Shown here: positions 25,504-35,622 of the stretch, one piece after another | How the letters are laid out: the number at the start of each line of letters is the position of its first letter | Position numbering within the stretch: the first letter of the stretch is position 1 | Assembly: GCF_000967965.1 (NCBI RefSeq) | Contig: NZ_LACC01000017.1 | Span: forward strand, 165,193-202,733 | Origin: Pseudomonas fluorescens | GTDB taxonomy: Bacteria > Pseudomonadota > Gammaproteobacteria > Pseudomonadales > Pseudomonadaceae | DNA: 37,541 nt | Direction of reading: 5' to 3' | Program-made: the position numbers and the translations under genes | The notes under the pieces: model-generated | The model's database searches: none | Told to the model about the DNA's origin: nothing | What the model saw: only the letters and a program-made list of their open reading frames with translations

Positions 25504-26057
25504 TCAACGAAATCAAGAAAGACGCTCAAGAGCGCATGCAGAAGTCCGTGGAGTCGCTGGCGCACAACTTCGGCCGCATTCGTACTGGCCAGGCGCACCC
25601 GAGCATTCTGGAAGGCGTGATGGTGCCGTACTACGGCTCCGACACCCCGATCAAGCAAGTGGCCAACATCACCGTCAAGGACGCCCGTACCCTGCAAGTC
25701 GTTGCTTTCGAGCGCAACATGCTGGGTGCCGTCGACAAGGCGATCGGTAGCGCAGGTCTGAACCTGAACCCGACCAACCTCGGCGAGCTGCTGTTGATCT
25801 CCATGCCTGCCCTGACCGAAGAAACCCGCAAGGGCTTCACCAAGCAGGCTCGTGACGTCGCTGAAGATGCCCGTGTTGCCGTGCGCAACATCCGTCGCGA
25901 TGCCAACAGCCAGCTCAAGGATCTGGTCAAGGAAAAAGAGATCAGCGAAGACGAAGAGCGTCGTGCGACTGGCGAGATCGACGATCTGACCAAGAAGTTC
26001 GTGGCTAAAATCGACGCGGACCTGGCGCAGAAAGAAAAAGACCTGATGGCCGTATAA
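25500..26057 (+). CDS. frr: Ribosome recycling factor
   Basis: 185 residues, full-length RRF. With EF-G it splits post-termination ribosomes. Signatures include the N-terminal [21 protein letters not shown] region, [17 protein letters not shown], and the C-terminal helix ending [20 protein letters not shown], which together give the long three-helix bundle and small beta domain. The start overlaps the pyrH stop by four bases. uppS begins 13 bases after its stop. The pyrH-frr-uppS-cdsA order is common in proteobacteria. Confidence 0.98.
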   Translation: MINEIKKDAQERMQKSVESLAHNFGRIRTGQAHPSILEGVMVPYYGSDTPIKQVANITVKDARTLQVVAFERNMLGAVDKAIGSAGLNLNPTNLGELLLISMPALTEETRKGFTKQARDVAEDARVAVRNIRRDANSQLKDLVKEKEISEDEERRATGEIDDLTKKFVAKIDADLAQKEKDLMAV

Positions 26058-26070
26058 GGGTCGCGTTTTC

Positions 26071-26826
26071 ATGGAAAAGACCAAGCAGTCTGCACCGTCC
26101 GCGGTGCCGCGCCATGTCGCGATCATCATGGATGGTAACAATCGCTGGGCGAAAAAACGCTTTATGCCGGGTGTCGCCGGGCATAAAGCGGGCGTGGATG
26201 CGGTACGTGCCGTCATTGAAGTTTGTGCCGAGGCCAAGGTCGAAGTGCTGACCCTGTTCGCCTTTTCCAGCGAGAACTGGCAGCGTCCGGCCGATGAGGT
26301 CAGCGCTTTGATGGATCTGTTCTTCAAGGCGCTGCGTCGTGAGGCCAAGCGCCTCAACGACAACAACATCAGCCTGCGGATCATTGGGGACCGCTCGCGC
26401 TTTCATCCCGAGCTGCAGGCAGCCATGCGTGAAGCCGAGGCCATGACGGCCGGCGCCAATCGTTTTGTGCTGCAGATCGCCGCCAATTACGGCGGGCAGT
26501 GGGACATCGCGCAAGCTGCGCAGCGACTGGCACGAGAGGTCCAGGCCGGACACCTGCGTCCGGAAGACATTACGCCTGATCTGCTGCAGACCTGCCTGGC
26601 CACGGGCGACCTGCCGCTGCCGGACCTGTGTATCCGCACCGGTGGCGAGCACCGCATCAGCAATTTCCTGCTCTGGCAGCTGGCCTATGCCGAGCTGTAT
26701 TTCTCCGACCTGTTCTGGCCGGACTTCAAACACGATGCCATGCGCAATGCGCTGGCCGATTACGCTTCCCGCCAGCGCCGCTTCGGTAAAACGAGCGAGC
26801 AGGTCGAGGCTGGAGCCCGGGTTTAA
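26071..26826 (+). CDS. uppS: Undecaprenyl diphosphate synthase (cis-prenyltransferase)
   Basis: 251 residues. It adds eight isopentenyl units to farnesyl diphosphate to make the C55 carrier for peptidoglycan, O-antigen and other wall polymers. The catalytic Asp is D21 in IIMDGNNRWAKKR; FAFSSENWQRP and the C-terminal RTGGEHRISNFLLWQ motif bind substrates. AAGGGT precedes ATG 26071. Its stop shares one base with the cdsA start (TAATG). It draws on isoprenoids from dxr, two genes downstream. Confidence 0.97.
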   Translation: MEKTKQSAPSAVPRHVAIIMDGNNRWAKKRFMPGVAGHKAGVDAVRAVIEVCAEAKVEVLTLFAFSSENWQRPADEVSALMDLFFKALRREAKRLNDNNISLRIIGDRSRFHPELQAAMREAEAMTAGANRFVLQIAANYGGQWDIAQAAQRLAREVQAGHLRPEDITPDLLQTCLATGDLPLPDLCIRTGGEHRISNFLLWQLAYAELYFSDLFWPDFKHDAMRNALADYASRQRRFGKTSEQVEAGARV

Positions 26827-27632
26827 TGCTTAAACAACGAATCATCACCGCACTGATCCTGCTACCGATTGCCCTGTGCGGGTTTTTCCTGCTCGAAGGT
26901 TCCGGTTTTGCACTGTTCATCGGGCTGGTCGTGACCCTTGGTGCCTGGGAATGGGCGCGTCTGGCGGGTTTCGCCGGTCAAGCGTTCCGCGTTGGCTATG
27001 CCGCTGTGGTCGCTTTGGCGCTGCTCCTCATGTACATCCTGCCCGGCCTCGCACCTTGGGTATTGGGTGCTTCAGTGTTGTGGTGGGCTGTGGCGACGTA
27101 TCTGGTACTGACCTATCCGCGTTCGAGCGAGCATTGGTCCACTGCGGCGACCAAATTGGTGATCGGCCTGTTGATTCTCCTGCCGGCCTGGCAAGGTCTG
27201 GTGCAGATCAAGCAACACCCGTTGGGTAACTGGCTGATCATGGCGGTGATGGTGTTGGTCTGGGGTGCCGATATTGGCGCCTACTTCTCCGGTCGTGCTT
27301 TCGGCAAGCGCAAGCTCGCACCGCAGGTCAGTCCGGGCAAAAGCTGGGAAGGCGTGTACGGTGGTCTGGCGCTGAGCCTGGTGATTACCACAATCGTTGC
27401 TCTGGTACGCGACTGGACGGTGGCCGAATTGTTCAAAGGGTTGATCGGTGCCGCGCTGATCGTGTTCATTTCGGTGGTGGGTGATCTCACTGAAAGCATG
27501 TTCAAGCGTCAATCCGGGATCAAGGACAGCAGCAATCTGCTTCCCGGTCACGGCGGCGTGCTGGATCGAATCGACAGCCTGACGGCAGCGATCCCGGTGT
27601 TTGCGGTGCTGCTGTGGATGGCGACCCCATGA
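26826..27632 (+). CDS. cdsA: Phosphatidate cytidylyltransferase (CDP-diacylglycerol synthase)
   Basis: 268 residues, about eight membrane segments, inner membrane. It makes CDP-diacylglycerol from phosphatidic acid and CTP, the branch point for phosphatidylserine/PE and PG/cardiolipin. The C-terminal family signature runs from S224 ([11 protein letters not shown], then [13 protein letters not shown]) with the acidic residues that bind metal. It starts within the uppS stop and its stop overlaps dxr by four bases (ATGA), so three genes are translated in a tightly coupled block. PlsB, at 3 kb, supplies the first step of the same pathway. Confidence 0.97.
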   Translation: MLKQRIITALILLPIALCGFFLLEGSGFALFIGLVVTLGAWEWARLAGFAGQAFRVGYAAVVALALLLMYILPGLAPWVLGASVLWWAVATYLVLTYPRSSEHWSTAATKLVIGLLILLPAWQGLVQIKQHPLGNWLIMAVMVLVWGADIGAYFSGRAFGKRKLAPQVSPGKSWEGVYGGLALSLVITTIVALVRDWTVAELFKGLIGAALIVFISVVGDLTESMFKRQSGIKDSSNLLPGHGGVLDRIDSLTAAIPVFAVLLWMATP

Positions 27633-28819
27633 GCCGCCCGCAACAGATTACCGTTCTGGGCGCGACCGGCTCGATTGGCCTGAGTACGCTCGACGTCATC
27701 GCTCGTCACCCTGATCGATATCAGGTCTTTGCCTTGACTGGCTTCACCCGCTTGAGTGAATTGCTGGCGCTCTGCGTGCGCCATGTGCCGCGATTTGCCG
27801 TAGTGCCTGAAGTCGCAGCTGCCCGCACCCTGCAGGATGATTTGCGCGCTGCGGGTCTTTCGACCCGTGTTCTGGTGGGTGAGGAAGGTTTGTGTCAGGT
27901 CGCTTCCGATCCGGAAGTCGATACAGTCATGGCGGCCATCGTCGGTGCAGCGGGATTGCGCCCGACACTGGCGGCAGTCGAGGCCGGCAAGAAGATTCTC
28001 CTGGCCAATAAAGAAGCGCTGGTCATGTCCGGTGCGCTGTTCATGCAGGCGGTGCGCAAGAGCGGTTCGGTATTGCTGCCGATCGATAGCGAGCACAACG
28101 CCATTTTCCAGTGCATGCCGCTGGATTATGCCCGTGGCCTTGAGGCAGTCGGCGTACGTCGGATTTTGCTGACGGCTTCCGGCGGTCCGTTCCGACAGAC
28201 GCCAATGGCTGAGCTGGCGCATGTTTCTCCCGATCAGGCGTGTGCTCACCCGAACTGGTCCATGGGGCGAAAAATCTCCGTTGACTCGGCCAGCATGATG
28301 AACAAGGGGCTTGAGTTGATCGAGGCCTGCTGGCTGTTTGATGCCAGGCCATCCCAGGTCGAGGTGGTGATTCACCCGCAAAGTGTGATCCATTCGCTGG
28401 TCGACTACGTCGATGGTTCTGTTCTGGCGCAGCTGGGTAATCCGGATATGCGCACGCCCATCGCCAATGCCCTGGCCTGGCCTGAGCGGATCGATTCTGG
28501 TGTGGCGCCGCTGGATCTGTTTGCCATTGCGCGGCTGGACTTCCAGGCGCCCGATGAAGAGCGTTTCCCTTGCCTGCGTCTGGCCCGTCAGGCGGCCGAA
28601 GCGGGTAACAGCGCGCCGGCCATGCTCAATGCGGCGAACGAAGTGGCGGTGGCAGCATTTCTCGACGAACGGGTTCGTTACCCGGAAATCGCGAGTATCA
28701 TCGAAGAAGTACTGAGTCTGGAGCCCGTAGTGGCAGTGGATGATCTCGATGCAGTGTTCACGGCAGACGCGAAGGCGCGATTGCTGGCCGGACAATGGTT
28801 GAGCCGCCACGGGCGGTAA
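27629..28819 (+). CDS. dxr: 1-deoxy-D-xylulose 5-phosphate reductoisomerase
   Basis: 396 residues. It converts 1-deoxy-D-xylulose 5-phosphate to 2-C-methyl-D-erythritol 4-phosphate with NADPH, the committed step of the MEP isoprenoid pathway and the target of fosmidomycin. The NADPH loop [10 protein letters not shown] is at 11-20; [17 protein letters not shown] (154-161) and the flexible loop with [19 protein letters not shown] carry substrate and metal residues. The ATG overlaps the cdsA stop (ATGA); the in-frame ATG five codons earlier lies inside cdsA and is less likely. Confidence 0.97.
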   Translation: MSRPQQITVLGATGSIGLSTLDVIARHPDRYQVFALTGFTRLSELLALCVRHVPRFAVVPEVAAARTLQDDLRAAGLSTRVLVGEEGLCQVASDPEVDTVMAAIVGAAGLRPTLAAVEAGKKILLANKEALVMSGALFMQAVRKSGSVLLPIDSEHNAIFQCMPLDYARGLEAVGVRRILLTASGGPFRQTPMAELAHVSPDQACAHPNWSMGRKISVDSASMMNKGLELIEACWLFDARPSQVEVVIHPQSVIHSLVDYVDGSVLAQLGNPDMRTPIANALAWPERIDSGVAPLDLFAIARLDFQAPDEERFPCLRLARQAAEAGNSAPAMLNAANEVAVAAFLDERVRYPEIASIIEEVLSLEPVVAVDDLDAVFTADAKARLLAGQWLSRHGR

Positions 28820-28872
28820 ATGCTGCGGATAGTTGGCCCAGGCAGCAGCGGATAGGAATGCGGAGAAAGTAG

Positions 28873-30225
28873 ATGAGCGCGCTCTATATGATTGTCGGCA
28901 CCCTGGTCGCACTGGGTGTGCTGGTTACCTTCCACGAGTTCGGCCATTTTTGGGTCGCGCGTCGCTGTGGGGTCAAAGTACTGCGCTTCTCCGTAGGCTT
29001 CGGCATGCCTTTGCTGCGCTGGCACGACAAGCAGGGCACCGAATTTGTCGTCGCCGCCATTCCGTTGGGCGGCTACGTCAAAATGCTCGACGAGCGCGAA
29101 GGTGAAGTACCGCTCGATCAGCTTGATCAAGCCTTCAATCGTAAATCCGTTCGTCAGCGCATTGCCATCGTAGCAGCGGGGCCGATTGCCAACTTCCTGC
29201 TGGCATTCGCGTTCTTCTGGGTATTGGCGATGCTCGGCAGCGAGCAGGTGCGTCCGGTCATCGGCGCTGTCGAGTCCGGCAGTATTGCGGCCAAGGCAGG
29301 TTTGAGCCCCGGCCAGGAAATCGTGGCCATTGATGGCGAGGCAACTTCCGGCTGGGCGGCGGTGAACCTGCAGCTTGTGCGTCGCCTGGGCGAAAGCGGT
29401 TCGTTGCAGATAATGGTGCGCGAACAAGGTTCCACGGCCGATTCTCCTCGTGAACTTGCGCTGGACAAATGGCTCAAAGGGGCTGACGAGCCTGACCCTA
29501 TCCATTCGTTGGGGATTCGTCCGTGGCGTCCGGCATTGCCGCCTGTCCTGGCCGAACTCGATCCAAAGGGGCCGGCTCAGGCTGCCGGCCTGAAGACCGG
29601 AGACCGGTTGCTGGCGCTCGATGGTCGTACGCTGGATGACTGGCAGCAGGTTGTCGATACCGTCCGTATGCATCCTGCTACCAAAATCATGCTGCGGGTT
29701 GAGCGCGACGGTGCTCAAATCGACGTCCCTGTGACGCTTGCCGCTCGCGGCGAGAGCAAGTCACCCAGCGGTTATTTGGGGGCTGGGGTGAAGGCGATCG
29801 ACTGGCCACCGGAGATGATCCGCGAGGTCAGTTACGGGCCATTGGCAGCAATTGGCGAGGGGGCTCGACGCACCTGGACCATGAGCGTGCTGACCCTCGA
29901 TTCACTGAAGAAAATGTTGTTCGGCGAGCTCTCGGTAAAAAACTTGAGTGGACCGATAACCATTGCTAAAGTGGCGGGCGCTTCGGCCCAGTCGGGTGTT
30001 GCTGATTTCCTGAATTTCCTTGCTTATCTGAGTATTAGCTTGGGCGTTCTGAATTTGTTGCCCATTCCGGTACTGGATGGGGGGCATTTGTTGTTTTATC
30101 TGATCGAGTGGGCGCGTGGTCGTCCCTTGTCAGATCGGGTGCAAGGTTGGGGGATACAGATCGGCATCAGTTTGGTGGTCGGGGTGATGTTGCTTGCTCT
30201 GGTCAATGATCTGGGTCGACTGTAA
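28873..30225 (+). CDS. rseP: Site-2 zinc metalloprotease RseP
   Basis: 450 residues, inner membrane, about four membrane segments. It performs the second cut of the anti-sigma factor (MucA in Pseudomonas, RseA in E. coli) to release AlgU/sigma-E, and clears signal peptides. The zinc motif HEFGH is at 21-25 in the first membrane helix; the third ligand is D402 in PIPVLDGGHLLFYL. Two PDZ domains lie between (about 115-200 and 205-305; RPVIGAVESGSIAAKAGL and GPAQAAGLKTGDRLLALDG), which gate access. GGAGAAAG precedes ATG 28873. It lies upstream of bamA, as in E. coli. Confidence 0.97.
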   Translation: MSALYMIVGTLVALGVLVTFHEFGHFWVARRCGVKVLRFSVGFGMPLLRWHDKQGTEFVVAAIPLGGYVKMLDEREGEVPLDQLDQAFNRKSVRQRIAIVAAGPIANFLLAFAFFWVLAMLGSEQVRPVIGAVESGSIAAKAGLSPGQEIVAIDGEATSGWAAVNLQLVRRLGESGSLQIMVREQGSTADSPRELALDKWLKGADEPDPIHSLGIRPWRPALPPVLAELDPKGPAQAAGLKTGDRLLALDGRTLDDWQQVVDTVRMHPATKIMLRVERDGAQIDVPVTLAARGESKSPSGYLGAGVKAIDWPPEMIREVSYGPLAAIGEGARRTWTMSVLTLDSLKKMLFGELSVKNLSGPITIAKVAGASAQSGVADFLNFLAYLSISLGVLNLLPIPVLDGGHLLFYLIEWARGRPLSDRVQGWGIQIGISLVVGVMLLALVNDLGRL

Positions 30226-30245
30226 CGCTTCGCTGAATTGCGAAT

Positions 30246-30270
30246 CTGCCGCATTTTGCGGCAGTTTGTT
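30246..30270 (+). terminator. Hairpin with T-rich tail between rseP and bamA
   Basis: CTGCCGCA-TTT-TGCGGCAG, an 8-bp perfect stem, followed by TTTGTTT. It lies 20 bases after the rseP stop and 30 bases before the bamA start. It looks like a weak intrinsic terminator or attenuator, or an RNA processing site, inside an otherwise continuous gene run. Confidence 0.55.
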
Positions 30271-30299
30271 TATTGCCAGTTGGAATAAGAAAGGACTTC

Positions 30300-32690
30300 A
30301 TGAAACGTCTGCTGCTAACTGCGGTTCTCACCGTATTGATGATCGCCGAAGTTCACGCCGAGTCCTTCACTATCTCTGATATTCGCGTCAATGGCCTCCA
30401 GCGGGTCTCCGCGGGTAGCGTCTTTGGTGCTTTGCCGTTGAACGTCGGTGAACAGGCGGATGATCGTCGCCTGGTGGAATCCACTCGTGCGTTGTTCAAA
30501 ACCGGTTTCTTTCAAGATATCCAGCTGGGCCGCGATGGCAACGTCCTGGTCATCACGGTAGTCGAGCGCCCGTCGGTCGCCAGTATCGAGATCGAAGGCA
30601 ACAAGGCGATCTCTACCGAAGACCTGATGAAAGGCCTCAAGCAATCCGGTCTGGCCGAAGGCGAGATTTTCCAGCGTGCCACCCTTGAAGGTGTGCGTAA
30701 CGAGCTGCAACGCCAGTACGTCGCCCAGGGTCGCTACTCGGCTACCGTCGACACCGAAGTGGTGCCACAGCCGCGTAACCGCGTCGGCCTGAAGGTCAAC
30801 ATCAACGAAGGCACCGTTGCGGCTATCCAGCACATCAACGTGGTGGGCAACACGGTCTTCCCTGATGAAGACCTGATCGACCTGTTCGAACTCAAGACCA
30901 CCAACTGGTTGTCGTTCTTCAAGAACGACGACAAGTACGCCCGTGAAAAACTGTCCGGTGACCTGGAGCGTCTGCGTTCCTATTACCTGGATCGTGGCTA
31001 TATCAACATGGATATCGCTTCGACCCAGGTCTCCATTACGCCAGACAAGAAGCACGTGTACATCACCGTCAACGTCAACGAAGGCGAGAAGTACACCGTT
31101 CGTGACGTCAAGCTCAGCGGTGACCTGAAAGTCCCTGAGGACCAGGTCAAGTCCCTGCTGCTGGTGCAAAAAGGCCAGGTGTTCTCGCGCAAGCTGATGA
31201 CCACCACCTCCGAACTGATCACCCGTCGCCTGGGTAACGAAGGTTATACCTTCGCCAACGTCAACGGCGTGCCTCAACCGCACGATGAAGATCACACCGT
31301 AGACATCCTGTTCGCGGTCGATCCGGGCAAGCGTGCCTATGTGAACCGCATCAACTTCCGTGGCAACACCAAGTCCGAAGACGAAGTGCTGCGTCGTGAA
31401 ATGCGTCAGATGGAAGGCGGCTGGGCTTCGACCTACCTGATCGACCAATCCAAGACCCGTCTGGAGCGTCTGGGCTTCTTCAAGGAAGTCAACGTTGAGA
31501 CCCCGGCCGTGCCAGGTGTCGATGACCAGGTGGACGTCAACTACAGCGTTGAAGAACAAGCCTCCGGTTCGATTACCGCCAGCGTCGGTTTTGCCCAGAG
31601 CGCCGGTCTGATCCTTGGTGGTTCGATCACTCAGAACAACTTCCTGGGTACCGGTAACAAGGTCAGCGTCGGCTTGACCAAAAGCCAATACCAGACGCGT
31701 TACAACTTTGGTTTTGTCGACCCCTACTGGACGGCTGATGGCGTGAGCCTGGGTTACAACGCGTTCTACCGCACCACCGACTACAACGACCTCGACGTCG
31801 ATGTAGCGAGCTATGCCGTGGACAGTCTGGGTGCGGGCGTGAGCGTCGGCTACCCGATCAGCGAGACTTCGCGTCTGACCTTCGGCCTGACTGCGCAAGA
31901 GGACAAGATCAAGACCGGTCAATACACCGTCGACGAAATTTTCGACTTCGTTAACCGTGAAGGCGATCAGTACCTGAACTTCAAGGCTTCGGCCGGCTGG
32001 TCCGAATCCACCCTGAACAAAGGTGTATTGGCGACCCGTGGTCATTCTCAAAGCGTGACGGCGGAAGTCACCGTACCGGGTAGCGACCTGTCGTTCTTCA
32101 AGCTCGATTACCGTGGCCAGCTGTTCCAGCCACTGAGCGAAAACTACACCATGCGCCTGCACACCGAATTGGGTTATGGCGACGGTTACGGTTCGACCGA
32201 TGGCTTGCCATTCTATGAAAACTACTATGCTGGTGGTTTCAACTCGGTTCGTGGCTTCAAGGACAGCACATTGGGGCCGCGTAGTACTCCGAGCCGCGGC
32301 GTACTCAGTACTGGCAACCCGGGTACTCTTGCTGACCCGGACCAGGATCCACTGCCGTTCGGTGGTAACGTCCTGATTCAAGGTGGTGCTGAGATTCTGT
32401 TCCCGCTGCCATTCGTCAAGGATCAGCGCTCGCTGCGGACTTCGGTATTCTGGGACGTGGGTAACGTGTTCGACTCCAAGTGCACTCAGTTTTCCAACAC
32501 TGACCCAACTTCGAAGTCCAATACGCAGTGTAACGATGTCAGTCTGAGCAACCTGGCCAGTTCCGTCGGTGTAGGTGTGACATGGGTCACCGCGCTGGGT
32601 CCTCTGAGCTTTGCGTTGGCCATGCCAGTAAAAGAACCGGATAACGCTGAAACCCAGGTGTTCCAATTCTCTCTTGGCCAGACGTTCTAA
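30300..32690 (+). CDS. bamA: Outer membrane protein assembly factor BamA
   Basis: 796 residues, Omp85 family, the essential core of the BAM machine that folds beta-barrels into the outer membrane. A signal peptide ends near residue 21 (EVHA|ESF). Five POTRA domains follow (about 22-420; the first begins FTISDIRVNGLQRVS), then a 16-strand barrel (about 425-796). The VRGF motif of loop 6 is at 650-653 and the protein ends in phenylalanine (FSLGQTF), as barrel proteins do. ATG 30300 follows AAGAAAGGACTTC; the frame opens nine codons earlier but that would spoil the signal peptide. It precedes skp, its chaperone partner. Confidence 0.98.
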   Translation: MKRLLLTAVLTVLMIAEVHAESFTISDIRVNGLQRVSAGSVFGALPLNVGEQADDRRLVESTRALFKTGFFQDIQLGRDGNVLVITVVERPSVASIEIEGNKAISTEDLMKGLKQSGLAEGEIFQRATLEGVRNELQRQYVAQGRYSATVDTEVVPQPRNRVGLKVNINEGTVAAIQHINVVGNTVFPDEDLIDLFELKTTNWLSFFKNDDKYAREKLSGDLERLRSYYLDRGYINMDIASTQVSITPDKKHVYITVNVNEGEKYTVRDVKLSGDLKVPEDQVKSLLLVQKGQVFSRKLMTTTSELITRRLGNEGYTFANVNGVPQPHDEDHTVDILFAVDPGKRAYVNRINFRGNTKSEDEVLRREMRQMEGGWASTYLIDQSKTRLERLGFFKEVNVETPAVPGVDDQVDVNYSVEEQASGSITASVGFAQSAGLILGGSITQNNFLGTGNKVSVGLTKSQYQTRYNFGFVDPYWTADGVSLGYNAFYRTTDYNDLDVDVASYAVDSLGAGVSVGYPISETSRLTFGLTAQEDKIKTGQYTVDEIFDFVNREGDQYLNFKASAGWSESTLNKGVLATRGHSQSVTAEVTVPGSDLSFFKLDYRGQLFQPLSENYTMRLHTELGYGDGYGSTDGLPFYENYYAGGFNSVRGFKDSTLGPRSTPSRGVLSTGNPGTLADPDQDPLPFGGNVLIQGGAEILFPLPFVKDQRSLRTSVFWDVGNVFDSKCTQFSNTDPTSKSNTQCNDVSLSNLASSVGVGVTWVTALGPLSFALAMPVKEPDNAETQVFQFSLGQTF

Positions 32691-32735
32691 GCGTCTGTCC
32701 CAAAATAACGACAATGGCTTTTGTAGGAGTGCATC

Positions 32736-33239
32736 GTGCGTAAGTTGACTCAATTGGTTCTCCTGGCGACCGTACTGGTAGCAGGTCCGGCGTTCGCCGA
32801 CATGAAAATTGCTGTTCTGAACTATCAGATGGCTTTGCTGGAGTCCGACGCGGCCAAGAAATACGCCGTGGATGCCGAGAAGAAGTTCGGTCCTCAGCTG
32901 ACCAAGCTCAAGGCGCTGGAAACCAGCGCCAAGGGCATTCAGGACCGCCTGATGGCCGGTGGCGACAAAATGCAGCAGGGCGAGCGCGAGCGTCTGGAGC
33001 TTGAATTCAAGCAAAAGGCCCGTGACTTCCAGTTCCAGTCCAAGGAACTGAACGAAGCCAAAGCCGTTGCCGACCGTGAAATGCTGAAGCAGCTCAAGCC
33101 GAAACTGGACAGCGCTGTGGAAGAAGTCATCAAGAAAGGTGCTTTTGACCTGGTCTTCGAGCGTGGCGCAGTGATTGATGTCAAGCCTCAGTACGACATC
33201 ACTCGCCAGGTTATCGAGCGCATGAATCAGCTGAAGTAA
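32736..33239 (+). CDS. skp: Periplasmic chaperone Skp/OmpH
   Basis: 167 residues. A signal peptide ends at AFA|D (cleavage after residue 21). The mature protein is the Skp fold: a short beta core and a long helical hairpin rich in charged heptads (about residues 45-130), which forms a trimeric jellyfish that holds unfolded outer-membrane proteins on their way to BamA. The start codon is GTG 32736, with TAGGAG eight bases upstream. It lies 45 bases after bamA and three bases before lpxD, as in most gamma-proteobacteria. Confidence 0.95.
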   Translation: MRKLTQLVLLATVLVAGPAFADMKIAVLNYQMALLESDAAKKYAVDAEKKFGPQLTKLKALETSAKGIQDRLMAGGDKMQQGERERLELEFKQKARDFQFQSKELNEAKAVADREMLKQLKPKLDSAVEEVIKKGAFDLVFERGAVIDVKPQYDITRQVIERMNQLK

Positions 33240-33242
33240 CCC

Positions 33243-34298
33243 ATGACCGTGACCATTAAGCTCGGCCAGCTGGCCGAGTTCCTCGGCGCCACCCTACGTG
33301 GCGACCCCGAGAAAGCAATTACTGGGCTAGCCACCTTGCAGGAGGCTGGCCCAGCTCAGTTGAGCTTTCTTGCAAACCCCCAATACCGTAAGTACCTGGC
33401 AGGCAGTCAGGCTGCAGCCCTGTTGCTCAAAGCTGCTGACGCCGAAGGTCATTGCGGGGATGTGCTGGTGGTACCGGATCCGTACGCAGCCTACGCACGT
33501 GTTTCTCACCTGTTCGATCCCAAGCCCAAGGCCACAGTCGGGATTCATCCGACGGCGGTGATCGCGGCGGATGCGGTTGTCGACCCTGCGGCGAGTATCG
33601 GCGCTTTTGTGGTGATCGAAAGCGGAGCGCAGGTGGCAGCCGGTACGACTGTCGGCGCGCATTGCTTCATTGGTGCTCGCAGCGTGGTGGGTGAGGGTGG
33701 CTGGCTCGCGCCGCGGGTGACCTTGTATCACGACGTTCGCGTCGGCAAGCGGGTTGTCATTCAGTCGGGTGCAGTGCTCGGCGGCGAAGGCTTCGGCTTT
33801 GCCAATGAGAAGGGTATCTGGCAGAAAATCGCCCAGATCGGTGGTGTGCTGATCGGCGATGATGTTGAAATCGGCGTGAACACGGCTATAGATCGCGGTG
33901 CGTTGGCCGATACCGTCATCGGTAACGGCGTGAAGCTCGATAACCAGATTCAGATTGCCCACAACGTTCAAGTGGGGGATCACACCGCCATGGCGGCGTG
34001 CGTCGGGATCTCCGGCAGTACCAAAATCGGCAAGCATTGCATGCTCGCCGGTGGTGTAGGGCTGGTGGGACACATCGACATTTGTGACAACGTTTTCATT
34101 ACCGGGATGACCATGGTGACCCACTCGATTACCGAGCCAGGCGCCTATTCTTCCGGTACAGCCATGCAGCCGGCTGCCGAGTGGCGCAAAAGCGCGGCAC
34201 GTATTCGTCAGCTCGATGACATCGCGCGACGTCTGCGCCAGCTGGAAAAGCAAGTAGGGGAAGTGACCCCTGACGGTAATGCTTCATCAGATGGCTGA
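33243..34298 (+). CDS. lpxD: UDP-3-O-(3-hydroxyacyl)glucosamine N-acyltransferase
   Basis: 351 residues. It adds the second, N-linked 3-hydroxyacyl chain from acyl-ACP during lipid A synthesis. An N-terminal uridine-binding domain (about 1-100) is followed by a left-handed beta-helix of hexapeptide repeats (about 103-300) and a C-terminal helix ([19 protein letters not shown]). Catalytic H240 lies in [12 protein letters not shown]. It begins three bases after the skp stop with little of its own ribosome binding site, suggesting coupling. A 108-base gap follows before fabZ. Confidence 0.97.
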   Translation: MTVTIKLGQLAEFLGATLRGDPEKAITGLATLQEAGPAQLSFLANPQYRKYLAGSQAAALLLKAADAEGHCGDVLVVPDPYAAYARVSHLFDPKPKATVGIHPTAVIAADAVVDPAASIGAFVVIESGAQVAAGTTVGAHCFIGARSVVGEGGWLAPRVTLYHDVRVGKRVVIQSGAVLGGEGFGFANEKGIWQKIAQIGGVLIGDDVEIGVNTAIDRGALADTVIGNGVKLDNQIQIAHNVQVGDHTAMAACVGISGSTKIGKHCMLAGGVGLVGHIDICDNVFITGMTMVTHSITEPGAYSSGTAMQPAAEWRKSAARIRQLDDIARRLRQLEKQVGEVTPDGNASSDG

Positions 34299-34406
34299 TA
34301 CCATTTCCATATCAAGTGTGCACAGCCGCTAGACTGCCTCCTTGATTTGCTAGAGGGGTGCGCGTCAGTCGCGCGCTCCCAATCTTTACATAGGCTTCCC
34401 CCCGAA

Positions 34407-34847
34407 ATGATGGACATCAACGAGATTCGCGAATACCTGCCTCACCGTTACCCGTTCCTGCTGGTGGACCGTGTAGTGGAGCTGGATGTTGAAGGCAAGC
34501 GCATTCGTGCCTACAAGAATGTCAGCATCAACGAACCGTTCTTCAACGGTCACTTCCCTGCGCATCCAATCATGCCGGGCGTATTGATCATCGAGGCAAT
34601 GGCTCAGGCTGCCGGGATCCTTGGTTTCAAAATGCTCGACGTGAAACCGGCCGACGGCACGCTCTATTACTTCGTCGGTTCCGACAAGCTGCGCTTCCGC
34701 CAGCCGGTATTGCCGGGCGATCAGTTGATCCTTGAAGCCAAGTTCATCAGCTGCAAGCGTCAGATCTGGAAATTCGAATGCCAGGCTTCGGTCGATGGCA
34801 AGCCTGTCTGCTCGGCTGAAATCATCTGTGCGGAACGCAAGCTATGA
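34407..34847 (+). CDS. fabZ: 3-hydroxyacyl-ACP dehydratase FabZ
   Basis: 146 residues, hot-dog fold. It dehydrates 3-hydroxyacyl-ACP in fatty acid elongation and so competes with LpxA and LpxD for the same hydroxyacyl pool. Catalytic H49 ([13 protein letters not shown]) and E63 ([10 protein letters not shown]) are in place. The start is ATG 34407 ([16 protein letters not shown]), giving the known Pseudomonas length; upstream codons in frame are intergenic. The gap before it contains a GGG-GCGCG-TCAGT-CGCGC-CCC type hairpin (34356-34380), which may set its expression apart. Its stop overlaps lpxA by four bases. Confidence 0.97.
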   Translation: MMDINEIREYLPHRYPFLLVDRVVELDVEGKRIRAYKNVSINEPFFNGHFPAHPIMPGVLIIEAMAQAAGILGFKMLDVKPADGTLYYFVGSDKLRFRQPVLPGDQLILEAKFISCKRQIWKFECQASVDGKPVCSAEIICAERKL

Positions 34848-35620
34848 GTTTGATTGACCCTCGTGCAATCATCGATCCGACAGCCGTTCTGGCTGACGGC
34901 GTCGAGGTCGGCCCGTGGTCGATCGTCGGCGCAGGTGTGGAAATCGGCGAGGGGACAGTCATCGGGCCACACGTGATTCTCAAGGGCCCGACCCGAATAG
35001 GTAAGCACAATCGCATCTACCAGTTTTCCTCGGTGGGCGAAGACACACCCGACCTGAAGTACAAGGGCGAGGAAACCCGCCTGGTGATCGGTGATCACAA
35101 CGTCATCCGTGAAGGCGTGACGATTCACCGTGGCACCATCCAGGACCGTTCGGAAACGACCCTGGGCGATCACAACCTAATCATGGCCTATGCCCACATC
35201 GGCCACGACAGCGTCATTGGCAACCACTGCATCCTGGTGAACAACACCGCACTGGCGGGCCATGTGCATGTGGAAGACTGGGCGATCCTCTCCGGTTTTA
35301 CCCTGGTTCACCAGTATTGCCACATTGGCGCCCACAGCTTCTCAGGCATGGGTACGGCGATCGGCAAGGATGTTCCTGCGTATGTCACGGTGTTCGGTAA
35401 CCCTGCCGAAGCCCGTAGCATGAACTTCGAGGGCATGCGCCGTCGGGGCTTTAGCGAAGATGCGATCCACGCGCTGCGTCGTGCCTACAAGGTGGTGTAC
35501 CGCCAGGGCCTGACCGTGGAACAGGCGCTCGTCGAACTGGCCGAGCCTTCTGCGCAGTTCCCGGAAGTAGCGGTGTTCCGCGACTCCATCCAGTCTTCGA
35601 CCCGCGGCATCACCCGCTAA
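34844..35620 (+). CDS. lpxA: UDP-N-acetylglucosamine acyltransferase
   Basis: 258 residues. It adds the first 3-hydroxyacyl chain to UDP-GlcNAc, the first step of lipid A synthesis. Ten or so hexapeptide turns form a left-handed beta-helix (about 1-185), followed by a helical C-terminus. In [14 protein letters not shown]121 aligns with catalytic H125 of E. coli. M169 in [11 protein letters not shown] matches the methionine that makes P. aeruginosa LpxA prefer 10-carbon chains, where E. coli has G173 and uses 14 carbons. The ATG overlaps the fabZ stop. lpxB starts two bases after its stop. Confidence 0.98.
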   Translation: MSLIDPRAIIDPTAVLADGVEVGPWSIVGAGVEIGEGTVIGPHVILKGPTRIGKHNRIYQFSSVGEDTPDLKYKGEETRLVIGDHNVIREGVTIHRGTIQDRSETTLGDHNLIMAYAHIGHDSVIGNHCILVNNTALAGHVHVEDWAILSGFTLVHQYCHIGAHSFSGMGTAIGKDVPAYVTVFGNPAEARSMNFEGMRRRGFSEDAIHALRRAYKVVYRQGLTVEQALVELAEPSAQFPEVAVFRDSIQSSTRGITR

Positions 35621-35622
35621 TC

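Noticed and set aside
30315..33014. 899-codon open frame antisense to bamA and skp
   Set aside because: It mirrors strongly conserved coding sequence on the other strand, lacks a ribosome binding site and has no recognisable domain. Long antisense frames are expected in GC-rich, codon-biased genes.
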